Below are positions 8,919 through 15,493 of a stretch of DNA of 18,939 bases, one piece after another. The notes beneath the pieces were generated by a model that saw nothing but the letters and a program-made list of their open reading frames with translations, searched no databases and had not been told where the DNA came from. Position 1 is the first letter of the stretch; each line of letters begins with the position of its first letter. Source of the DNA: CADEEN01 sp035716845 (GTDB taxonomy: Bacteria; Pseudomonadota; Gammaproteobacteria; Burkholderiales; Burkholderiaceae_C); the NCBI GenBank assembly GCA_035716845.1, contig DASTJE010000108.1, positions 1-18,939 on the forward strand, given 5' to 3'. A program made the position numbers and the translations under genes.

Positions 8919-9944
8919 TCACTTCGGAAGCTTCGACACCTCGTCGTCCCACTTCTTCAGCAGTCGCGTGCGCTCGGCCGACGAGCCGTACTTGGCGAAG
9001 TCGTAGTCGATCAGCTTGATCTCGGCCAGCTTGGGCGCCTGCGCCGGCACGGGCGCCTTCTTGTTCGACGGCACCTGGAAGCTCTTGACGCCGGCGGCGA
9101 TCGCCTGCGCCTCGGGCGAGAGCGCCCAGTCGTACCACTTGCGCGCATTGGCCAGGTTCCGGGCGCCCTTGATGATGCTCATCGAGCCGATCTCGTAGCC
9201 CGTGCCTTCGCAGGGGCTGACGATCTTCACCGGCGCGCCGGCCACGGCCTGCGTCACCGCGTCGTGCTGGAAGGTGATGCCCACCAGCGACTCGCCGGTG
9301 GCCGCCGCGCGCGCCGGCGCGGCGCCGCTCTTGGTGTACTGGTTGATGTTCTTGTGCAGCGCCTTCAGGTAGTCGAAGGCCTTCTGTTCGCCCATGAGCT
9401 GCACCAGCGTGGCCAGCATCGTGTACGAGGTGCCCGAGGAGTTCGGGTTGGCCACCTGCACCTCGTCCTTGTAGGCGGGCTTGATCAGGTCGGCCCAGCA
9501 CTTGGGCTCGGGCAGCTTGCGCTTGGCCAGCTCGTTGGCGTTGAAGCTGTAGCCCAGCGCGCCGGCATAGATGCCCACGGTGCGGAACTGCGCCGCGCGC
9601 GCCTGGCGCTTGGCCCAGTCCTGCAGTTCTTCCAGGCGCGGCGAGACGTAGGGGTCGGTCAGCGCCTCCTCGGCGGCCTGCAGGTGCGGGTCGCCCGTGC
9701 CGCCCCACCAGATGTCGCCCTTCGGGTTGGCGGCCTCGGCCTTGATCTGCGCGTAGAACTCGCCCGAGCTCTTGCGCGTCATCAGCACCTTGATGCCGGT
9801 GGCCTTCTCGAAGGCAGCCACCATGGGACGGCACCACTCCTCCTGCACGCTGCAGTACAGCACGAGTTCGCCCTGGGCCAGTGCGGCCATCGGGGATGCG
9901 AGCAGGGCCAGGGCCCCGAACCAGGTACGCCACGTCATGTTCAT
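8919..9944 (-). CDS. ABC transporter periplasmic binding protein (AfuA/FbpA-like); substrate probably not iron
   Basis: This 341-residue exported binding protein has a signal peptide in residues 1-23 (cut after ALA) and a mature start QGELVLYCS. The fold signature is of the FbpA/Afu/Pot cluster (ELVLYCSVQEEWCRPMVAAF, then GDIWWGGTGDPH). Iron binders of this cluster carry a tandem Tyr-Tyr after the VGxxxxN region. Here that place reads VGITFQHDAV (His227-Asp228), with no YY pair. From memory, Actinobacillus AfuA, shown to bind hexose phosphates, uses a His-Asp pair in the same region. An organophosphate ligand is therefore more likely than iron. Starts at 9944 or 9938 are both possible with the GAGGAG at 9948-9953. 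It is the second gene of the operon, 20 bases after the phosphatase. Confidence 0.9.
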   Translation of the reverse strand: MNMTWRTWFGALALLASPMAALAQGELVLYCSVQEEWCRPMVAAFEKATGIKVLMTRKSSGEFYAQIKAEAANPKGDIWWGGTGDPHLQAAEEALTDPYVSPRLEELQDWAKRQARAAQFRTVGIYAGALGYSFNANELAKRKLPEPKCWADLIKPAYKDEVQVANPNSSGTSYTMLATLVQLMGEQKAFDYLKALHKNINQYTKSGAAPARAAATGESLVGITFQHDAVTQAVAGAPVKIVSPCEGTGYEIGSMSIIKGARNLANARKWYDWALSPEAQAIAAGVKSFQVPSNKKAPVPAQAPKLAEIKLIDYDFAKYGSSAERTRLLKKWDDEVSKLPK

Positions 9945-9947
9945 CGT

Positions 9948-9953
9948 CTCCTC
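9948..9953 (-). promoter_or_regulatory. Shine-Dalgarno of the binding-protein gene
   Basis: GAGGAG on the minus strand is one of the few strong ribosome binding sites in the window. It lies three bases before the ATG at 9944 and nine before the ATG at 9938, so it does not by itself decide between them. It suggests strong translation of the binding protein relative to its operon partners. Confidence 0.7.
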
Positions 9954-9964
9954 GGCACTGCCGA

Positions 9965-10750
9965 TCACTTCGTCATCAAGGGGCCGATGCCGATGACCCT
10001 GCTCAGCGCAGGGCCGAGCGCGGCATTGGTGGCAATCAGCGCATTGCCGGAGTTCAAACCATCCCCGGCAAAGAAGTCATTGGTGAAACCCCCCGCCTCG
10101 CGCACCAGCACGAGGCCGGCCGCGCAGTCCCACGAATTGATGTGCAGTTCGCAGTAGCCCTCGGTGCGGCCGGCCGCCACGTCGACCAGGCCGAGCGCGC
10201 CCGAGCCGGCGCGGCGCATCGCGCAGCCCGACTCGAACACGCGGCCCACCATCGACAGGTAGTCGGCCGTCGGGCGGCGGGTCGACCAGCCGCACTCGAC
10301 GGTCGCCTCGGCCAGCGCGGCGCACGGGCTCACGGCCATGCGCTGCTCGCCCAGCCATGCGCCCTGCCCCTCGGCGGCCCAGTACAGGCGCTCGTGCGCC
10401 GGGTCGTGGATGGCGCCGGCCCAGGGCCGCCCGCCGCGCAGCAGCCCGATCGACACGCAGTAGTGCGCGATGCCGCGCGCGTAGTTGGCGGTGCCGTCGA
10501 TCGGGTCGACCACCCACACGTGCTCGGCCTGCAGGGCGCCGCTGACGCCGCCCTCCTCGCCGAGGATGGCGTCGTGCCCGAAGGCGTTGGCGATCGACTC
10601 GCGCACGAAGTGCTCGACGCGCGCGTCCCACTCGGTGAGCACGTCGTGGCGCCCCTTCATCGACATCGTCGTGCCGAGCGCGCGGAATCCGGTGTGGGCC
10701 AGCCGGCCCGCTTCTTCGGCGAGGCGGCGGCAGAAGGCGATGCGGTCCAT
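9965..10750 (-). CDS. Inositol monophosphatase family protein
   Basis: This 261-residue cytoplasmic Mg2+-dependent phosphatase belongs to the IMPase/SuhB/FBPase fold. All metal-site motifs are present: GEEGG with Glu65-Glu66 (64-68), DPIDGT (82-87) and WD (207-208) in the NSWDCAAG motif. It may act on inositol phosphate, histidinol phosphate, fructose bisphosphate, PAP or another sugar phosphate; the sequence does not settle this. Its position as first gene of an importer operon, 20 bases before the binding protein, suggests it acts on the imported compound or a product of it. The ATG at 10750 is preferred over an upstream ATG at 10792 because the family fold begins here and a -10-like element ends seven bases before it. 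Confidence 0.92.
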   Translation of the reverse strand: MDRIAFCRRLAEEAGRLAHTGFRALGTTMSMKGRHDVLTEWDARVEHFVRESIANAFGHDAILGEEGGVSGALQAEHVWVVDPIDGTANYARGIAHYCVSIGLLRGGRPWAGAIHDPAHERLYWAAEGQGAWLGEQRMAVSPCAALAEATVECGWSTRRPTADYLSMVGRVFESGCAMRRAGSGALGLVDVAAGRTEGYCELHINSWDCAAGLVLVREAGGFTNDFFAGDGLNSGNALIATNAALGPALSRVIGIGPLMTK

Positions 10751-10757
10751 CGCCCCG

Positions 10758-10763
10758 ATGCTA
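10758..10763 (-). promoter_or_regulatory. Predicted -10 element of the phosphatase/transporter operon (leaderless start)
   Basis: On the minus strand TAGCAT (four of six matches to consensus) ends seven bases before the ATG at 10750. The expected start point is then one base before the ATG. This is the weakest of the five such cases. No -35 box is seen in the C/G-rich upstream sequence. Confidence 0.35.
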
Positions 10764-10816
10764 AGCCCCCCGAGCGACGCGGGGCGCAGCACCCCCCGCG
10801 ATCGTGCAGCGTCGCA

Positions 10817-11491
10817 CTACGCGCCGCGGCGCGACGTCGCGAGCACCGCCGCCTGCACGCGCGAGCTCAGGCCCAGCTTGCGCAGGATGTGCTGCACGTG
10901 GATCTTGACGGTCGTCTCGGCGATGCCGAGCTCGCGCGCGATGGCCTTGTTGCTCTGGCCGCGCGCGATGCCGTCGAGGATCTCCTGCTCGCGCGGCGAC
11001 AGCGCGGCCACCGGGTCGCCCGCGGGCCCGGCCGGCTCGGGCGCACTCGCCTCGGCCGGGCTCTGGAAGGCCGCCACCAGCTTGTCGGCCATCTCCGGGC
11101 TGAGGGTGGACTCGCCGGCGGCCACGCGCACGATGGCGCGCGCCAGCACGTCGCCCTCGGCGGTCTTGAGCAGGTAGCCGCGCGCTCCGGCACGCAGCGC
11201 GGCGGCCAGGTCGCGCTCGTCCTCGCTCATCGTCAGCATCAGCACCTGGGACTGCGGCGCGGCCTCGCGCAGGCCCGGCAGCGCATCCACGCCGTGCACG
11301 CCGGGCAGGTGGTTGTCGAGCAGGATCACGTCGGGCTGCAGCTCCACGGCAAGGCGCTGTGCCTCGCCGGCATCGCCGGCCTCGCCGACCACCGCGAAGC
11401 GCGCGTCGGCGCCCAGCAGGGCCTTGAGGCCGCGGCGGAACAGCGTGTGGTCGTCGACCACCAGCAGACGGATCGGTGCGCTCGCGTTCAC
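10817..11491 (-). CDS. narL: NarL-like response regulator (receiver-LuxR HTH)
   Basis: This 224-residue DNA-binding response regulator pairs with the NarX-like kinase. The receiver domain spans residues 8-122, with acidic Asp13-Asp14, phospho-acceptor Asp59 in ILLDN, Thr87 and Lys109 in YLLKT. The LuxR/GerE helix-turn-helix is at about 158-220 (ALSPREQEIL ... AETTVKIHVQHILRKLGLSSR). Length and domain layout match NarL/NarP, which switch genes according to nitrate and nitrite. The GTG start at 11491 overlaps the kinase stop as GTGA, so the pair is translationally coupled. The narL symbol rests on the neighbouring kinase's nitrate-sensor features; the regulon is not visible here. Confidence 0.88.
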   Translation of the reverse strand: MNASAPIRLLVVDDHTLFRRGLKALLGADARFAVVGEAGDAGEAQRLAVELQPDVILLDNHLPGVHGVDALPGLREAAPQSQVLMLTMSEDERDLAAALRAGARGYLLKTAEGDVLARAIVRVAAGESTLSPEMADKLVAAFQSPAEASAPEPAGPAGDPVAALSPREQEILDGIARGQSNKAIARELGIAETTVKIHVQHILRKLGLSSRVQAAVLATSRRGA

Positions 11492-13383
11492 GCCGCGAGT
11501 GTCGCCGACCGCGCCTGCGCGGCGGGCAGCGGCAGCACCAGTTCCACGCAGGTGCCGGCCCCGGGGCGCGAGGTGACCGTCACCTCGGCACCGATGCGCT
11601 GCGCCCGCTCGCGCATGATGCGCAGGCCCACCTGCGACTCGGCACGCGGCCCGTCGGCCGCGAAGCCGCGGCCGTCGTCGCGCACGCGCACGCGCCAGCG
11701 CGGCGCGCGCTCGACCTCGACGCTCACGTGCGAGGCGCCGGCGTGCTTGCGCACGTTCGACAGCGCCTCCTGCACCACGTGCAGCACCTGCACCTGCACG
11801 TCCGGATCGAGCGGCAGCCCGTGGCCCTCGACCTCCAGGTCCGCCGCCAGGCCCGACTGGTGCTGGAACTTGGCCAGCGTGGTCTGCAGCGCCGGCACCA
11901 GGTCCTCGGCCGTCGTGCGGGTGCGGAAGTGCACCAGCAGCTCGCGCACGTCGGCCGTGCTCTCGCGCACGCCGGCGTCGAGCTCGGCCAGCACGCGCTC
12001 GGTCTGCGCGGCGTCGCCGCGCCGCAGCGCATCGCGCAGCAGCTGCACCTGTATCTTCAGGAAGGCCAGGCTCTGCGCGATCGAATCGTGCAGCTCGCGC
12101 GCGAGCAGGCCGCGCTCCTCGGCCACCGCCGCCTCGCGGTCCAGCGCCGCGGCGCGCAGGCCCTCCATGGCGCCGGCCAGGTGGGCCGCCAGCGCGTCCA
12201 GCAGCGTGCGGTCCTCGTCGTCGAGCCGCGCGTCGCCGCGGAAGAAGAGCTCGACCTCGCCCACCACGCGCTCGTGCAGCCGCACCGGCACGACCACGAC
12301 CTCGTTGTAGCCGGCCGAGGCGCACAGGGTCGGGCGCTCGGCCTGCACGATCGGGATCACGCGCGTGCGCGTGGCCGCCGGCCCCTGGCCGCACAGGCAC
12401 TCGCCGACGTGCACGCAGGCCTCCTGTTCCACCAGCGTGTGCGGCAGGCAGTCGGAGCCGAACAGCAGGTAGCGCTGCTGGTCCTCGTCGATGCGGCGCA
12501 GCGCCGCCGCGTCGGCGCGCGCGAGCTGCCGCATCTGCTGCGCGAAGCCGTGTCCCAGCTCGTCGAGCGACGCGGCGCGCGCCGCCAGCGCGCTGGCCTC
12601 GTAGAGCGCCGCCAGGCGTGCGCGCTTGGCTTCCAGGCCGGCCGTCTTCTCCTGCACCTTGGCCTCCAGCCCGCGATAGGACTCCTGCAAGGTCGCCGCC
12701 ATGCGGTTGAAACCCTCCGCCAGGGCGCCGAATTCGTCGCGCGAGGCCTGCTCGATGCGCACGTCGAACTCGCCGGCCTGCATGCGCGCAAGGCCCGACT
12801 GCAGGCGCGCCAGCGGATTGAAGATGAACAGGTAGGCGGCGTACAGCAGCGTCACCGCCGCGCCGAGCGCCAGTCCCATCATGGCCAGCTGCACCACGTT
12901 GAGGATCGTCGTCCAGTGCGCCAGGCGGTCCTCGATGGCCGAGACGAGGCTGTCCACGCGCGCGACGAAATCCTCGGCCCCGCGCGTCACGCGGTCCGGC
13001 GACGGGGCGATCGCGGCGTCGATCCACACCGCGCGCAGCGCCGTCCAGTCGGCCCTCACGGCGTCGAACGCCACGCGCGTGGACTCGTCGCGCGGCAGCA
13101 CCAGCGGCCGCGCGGGGTCGCCGGCGGCCAGCAGGTCCAGGCTCTTGCCGAACTGATCGGCATATTGCGCGAGCCGCTCGCGGTCGCCGGCCGACAGCGC
13201 CTGCGCCATGCGCCAGGTCTGCATGCGCATGCGGCCGGCCTCGTTGACCGCCGCCGCCCCGCCCTCGAGCTGCCAGGTCACCGACAGCGTGAGGCCGATC
13301 GACATCAGCGCCAGGGCCAGCAAGGCGGCGCCCACCGCGCCGATCTTGGCGGTCAGGGTCCAGGGGCGCGGGCGTCGGATCAT
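11488..13383 (-). CDS. narX: NarX-like nitrate/nitrite sensor histidine kinase
   Basis: This 631-residue inner-membrane kinase has TM1 at about 13-36, a periplasmic sensor of about 125 residues, and TM2 at about 161-188. The periplasmic start NEAGRMRMQTWRMAQAL (47-63) matches the nitrate-binding P-box of NarX/NarQ. Next come a HAMP domain (about 188-240), a coiled stretch and a GAF-like module (about 260-405). That module has a cysteine cluster (Cys312, 323, 329, 331, plus 354), as in the NarX/NarQ central region. The HisKA_3 domain has ELHDS with His432, and the ATPase domain has Asn543 and DDGRGF (569-574). It lies 24 bases after the hemerythrin gene and overlaps the regulator by GTGA. No nitrate reductase or transporter gene is in the window. 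Confidence 0.92.
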   Translation of the reverse strand: MIRRPRPWTLTAKIGAVGAALLALALMSIGLTLSVTWQLEGGAAAVNEAGRMRMQTWRMAQALSAGDRERLAQYADQFGKSLDLLAAGDPARPLVLPRDESTRVAFDAVRADWTALRAVWIDAAIAPSPDRVTRGAEDFVARVDSLVSAIEDRLAHWTTILNVVQLAMMGLALGAAVTLLYAAYLFIFNPLARLQSGLARMQAGEFDVRIEQASRDEFGALAEGFNRMAATLQESYRGLEAKVQEKTAGLEAKRARLAALYEASALAARAASLDELGHGFAQQMRQLARADAAALRRIDEDQQRYLLFGSDCLPHTLVEQEACVHVGECLCGQGPAATRTRVIPIVQAERPTLCASAGYNEVVVVPVRLHERVVGEVELFFRGDARLDDEDRTLLDALAAHLAGAMEGLRAAALDREAAVAEERGLLARELHDSIAQSLAFLKIQVQLLRDALRRGDAAQTERVLAELDAGVRESTADVRELLVHFRTRTTAEDLVPALQTTLAKFQHQSGLAADLEVEGHGLPLDPDVQVQVLHVVQEALSNVRKHAGASHVSVEVERAPRWRVRVRDDGRGFAADGPRAESQVGLRIMRERAQRIGAEVTVTSRPGAGTCVELVLPLPAAQARSATLAA

Positions 13384-13407
13384 GGGCGGTGCGCAGGCGC
13401 GATCGTC

Positions 13408-13956
13408 TCAGATGCCGCGCCGCGCCGCCATCTCCCGCCCCATGGCCTCACGCGCGGCGGCATCGGCGTGCGCCGCCGCGCCCGGGAAGGCCTGCGTGTC
13501 CTCGAGCGCCACGTGGGCCCGGTACAGGCTCGTGAAGGCCGACCAGCCGCCCGACGCATCCGGCGCCGGCACCGCCGCGGCCTCGCCCCGCTCGGCCAGC
13601 GCGACCAGGTCCTCGCGCAGGCGCTGCCAGGCCGCCGCCATGGCCTCGTGATCGGCATGCAGCCGCTCGGCCAGCGCCGCCTGCCCGTGCGCACGCAGCC
13701 GCGGCAGCACGTGCCGCTCCTCGTCCTCGTGGTGGTGCGGCGCGGCCTGGTCGAAGTAGCGCATCACGTCGCGCGCGGCCTGTCGCGCGTCGGTGTCGGC
13801 GCCGTGCACGGCGACATGGGCCTGGATGCGCTCGAGCAGGCCGAGCATGCGCGCCACGCGTTCGTGGCAGGCCGCGAGCATCTCGAACGGCTCCTCGAAT
13901 CCCGCTGCCGGAGCCCGCACCAGGCTCAGCGGGACGGATTGCACGGGTTCATCCAT
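13408..13956 (-). CDS. Hemerythrin HHE-domain protein
   Basis: This 182-residue soluble four-helix protein is predicted to bind a di-iron centre. Candidate ligands are the His in ACHERV, the His/Glu cluster APHHHEDEERHVLP, the His pair in LHADHEAM, and HVALE near the C-terminus, in the order and spacing of HHE domains. Relatives bind oxygen or NO, or repair iron centres (YtfE/RIC, DnrN). Which applies is not known, but the link to NarXL and the FNR-like promoter favour a role under low oxygen or nitrosative stress. The ATG at 13956 has GGAG seven bases upstream and overlaps the stop of a 20-codon leader ORF by eight bases. An in-frame ATG at 14004 is possible but lies inside that leader. Confidence 0.85.
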   Translation of the reverse strand: MDEPVQSVPLSLVRAPAAGFEEPFEMLAACHERVARMLGLLERIQAHVAVHGADTDARQAARDVMRYFDQAAPHHHEDEERHVLPRLRAHGQAALAERLHADHEAMAAAWQRLREDLVALAERGEAAAVPAPDASGGWSAFTSLYRAHVALEDTQAFPGAAAHADAAAREAMGREMAARRGI

Positions 13957-14011
13957 GAGGCAGCTCCACGGGCGGCAACGGCGCACCGCGCCGTGCATCG
14001 GCATAAGTCAT
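13949..14011 (-). CDS. Putative 20-codon leader ORF upstream of the hemerythrin gene
   Basis: ATG at 14011 opens a 20-residue frame beginning MTYADARRG and ending VELPHG, whose TGA (13951-13949) overlaps the first codons of the hemerythrin gene in another frame. A GACAAT hexamer ends exactly six bases before this ATG, so the predicted transcript starts on its A and has no leader. It may serve to load ribosomes and couple translation into the hemerythrin gene rather than to make a functional peptide. Too short to recognise by similarity. Confidence 0.4.
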   Translation of the reverse strand: MTYADARRGAPLPPVELPHG

Positions 14012-14017
14012 CGCGGG

Positions 14018-14023
14018 ATTGTC
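14018..14023 (-). promoter_or_regulatory. Predicted -10 element of the hemerythrin-narXL operon
   Basis: GACAAT on the minus strand, identical in sequence and spacing (six bases to ATG) to the element before the patatin gene. Counting -7 at base 14018 gives a start point at 14011. No -35 box is evident, which fits a promoter that depends on an activator bound at the site at 14045-14058. Confidence 0.5.
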
Positions 14024-14044
14024 TTCGTGCGCCGGCAGCGGCGC

Positions 14045-14058
14045 TTGATCCAGCCCAA
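14045..14058 (-). promoter_or_regulatory. FNR/Anr/Dnr-like binding site
   Basis: On the minus strand the site reads TTGGG-CTGG-ATCAA (plus strand TTGAT-CCAG-CCCAA), matching eight of ten defined positions of the FNR/Dnr consensus TTGAT-N4-ATCAA, one half being perfect. Its centre (14051.5) lies 40.5 bases upstream of the start point predicted independently from the -10 element. Class II FNR activators bind at -41.5. The spacing, more than the match alone, supports control by oxygen or NO. Confidence 0.5.
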
Positions 14059-14173
14059 CCGGTGGCCGGCCGTGAATTCGGGCACGCCGCGCCCGGCGCG
14101 GCGGTCGGTGGGCGCCGCGGCAATGCGACACAATTGAACACATTTCATGCAGTACCACCAGCAGTAGCAGTCC

Positions 14174-15493
14174 ATGCAAGCCAACGCCCGCCCCGCCCAA
14201 GACAACCCACGGGGGCGACCGCGCATCCTGCTGGTGGAAGACGAATCGGTCATCGCGATGGACATGGCCGCGCAACTCGACGGCCTGGGCTTCCAGGTGG
14301 TGGGCACCGCCGCCAATGCGCGGCGCGCGCAGCAGCTGGCGCACCAGCTGCGGCCCGACGCGGTGCTGATGGACATCTGCATCCAGGGCGCCTGCGACGG
14401 GATCGAGGCCGCGCGCCTGATCCGGGAGGACCTCGACGCCCCGGTGATCTTCCTCACCGCCTATGGCGACGAGGGCACCATCGACCGCGCCAAGCAGGTC
14501 TCGCCGCACGGCTATCTCATCAAGCCCGCCCGCCCCGAGGAGATGCGCGCCGCCCTCGAGGTGGCGTTGCAGCGCCAGCGCATGGAGTCGCAATTGCGCG
14601 AGAGCCGCGCCTGGCTGGACGGCACCCTGCGGGGCATCAGCGATGCCGTGGTCGCCACCGATGGCAGCGGCACGGTGCGCTTCATCAACCATGTGGCCGA
14701 GCAGCTCACGGGCTGCCTGGCCGATGCCGCCACCGGACGGCCGGTGCACGAGGTGTGCCGGATCGAGTCGACCACGGACGGGCCGACGCTGGAGCAACTG
14801 CTGGACGAGGCGCTGGCGCAAGGCACGCCCACGGCCCGCGTGCACGCGCAGCTGCGCGGCCGTGACGGGCGCCTGGTGCCGGTGGACGTGCAGGCCGCGC
14901 CGGCGCGCACCGACGACGGCCACCGGCTCGGCGGCGTGCTGGTGCTGCGCGACGCCACCGAGCGCCTGCGCGCCGAAGCCCAGCTGCGGGCGCTGGCGCA
15001 GATCGACCCGCTGACCGGCCTGCACAACCGCGCCGCCCTGCCCGAGCGCCTGGACGCCATGATCGCGACCGCGCGCCGCCAGGGCAACCAGCTCGCCGTG
15101 CTGTTCATCGACCTCGACCACTTCAAGCAGGTCAACGACGACTTCGGGCACGAGGTCGGCGATGCCGTGCTGGTCGAGGCGGCCAAGCGCTTGCGCCAGG
15201 CCCTGCGCACGGACGACTTCCTGGTGCGCCTGGGCGGCGACGAGTTCGTGCTGGTGGCCGGGCACATCGACCGCTCGGAGGCCGCACTCGAGCTGGCCAC
15301 GCGCCTGCTCGCGACCCTGCGGCCGAGCCATCGCGGCGGCGACGCGCTGGTGCGCGTGACCGCCAGCATCGGCATCGCCCTGTTCCCGGACGACTCGCTC
15401 GCCACCGACGAGCTGCTGCGCCACGCCGACGCCGCGATGTACCAGGCCAAGCGCCTGGGCGGCGACCGCTGCGCCCTGCATCCCGTGCCGTGA
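14174..15493 (+). CDS. Response regulator diguanylate cyclase (receiver-PAS-GGDEF)
   Basis: This 439-residue cytoplasmic protein is predicted to make the second messenger c-di-GMP when phosphorylated. The receiver domain covers about 15-130, with phospho-acceptor Asp67 in LMDI, the Thr of FLTAYG and the Lys of YLIKPA. A PAS domain follows at about 135-255, then GGDEF (about 270-437) with an intact active-site GGDEF at 354-358 and an inhibitory-site RTDD (345-348) five residues before it. It should therefore be active and feedback-controlled. The first codons MQANARPAQ carry no feature; an in-frame TAG at 14165-14167 rules out an earlier start. It is the first gene of a signalling operon with a histidine kinase, the obvious candidate partner for phosphorylation. 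Confidence 0.92.
   Translation: MQANARPAQDNPRGRPRILLVEDESVIAMDMAAQLDGLGFQVVGTAANARRAQQLAHQLRPDAVLMDICIQGACDGIEAARLIREDLDAPVIFLTAYGDEGTIDRAKQVSPHGYLIKPARPEEMRAALEVALQRQRMESQLRESRAWLDGTLRGISDAVVATDGSGTVRFINHVAEQLTGCLADAATGRPVHEVCRIESTTDGPTLEQLLDEALAQGTPTARVHAQLRGRDGRLVPVDVQAAPARTDDGHRLGGVLVLRDATERLRAEAQLRALAQIDPLTGLHNRAALPERLDAMIATARRQGNQLAVLFIDLDHFKQVNDDFGHEVGDAVLVEAAKRLRQALRTDDFLVRLGGDEFVLVAGHIDRSEAALELATRLLATLRPSHRGGDALVRVTASIGIALFPDDSLATDELLRHADAAMYQAKRLGGDRCALHPVP

Noticed and set aside
8919..9944. Naming the transporter fbpABC (iron uptake)
   Set aside because: The tandem tyrosine iron ligands are absent and no Fur-like box was seen before the operon.
10751..10816. Intrinsic terminator between narL and the phosphatase operon
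   Set aside because: Only a 5-bp GC stem (CCCCG/CGGGG) with no T-run on either strand; both genes run the same way and read-through is possible.
14151..14157. NarL heptamer near the cyclase promoter
   Set aside because: TACCACC does not fit the TACYYMT pattern and has no partner half-site.
11476..14865. 1129-codon plus-strand frame opposite the hemerythrin and narXL genes
   Set aside because: Translation is low-complexity Arg/His/Gln; the opposite strand carries three genes with intact catalytic motifs.
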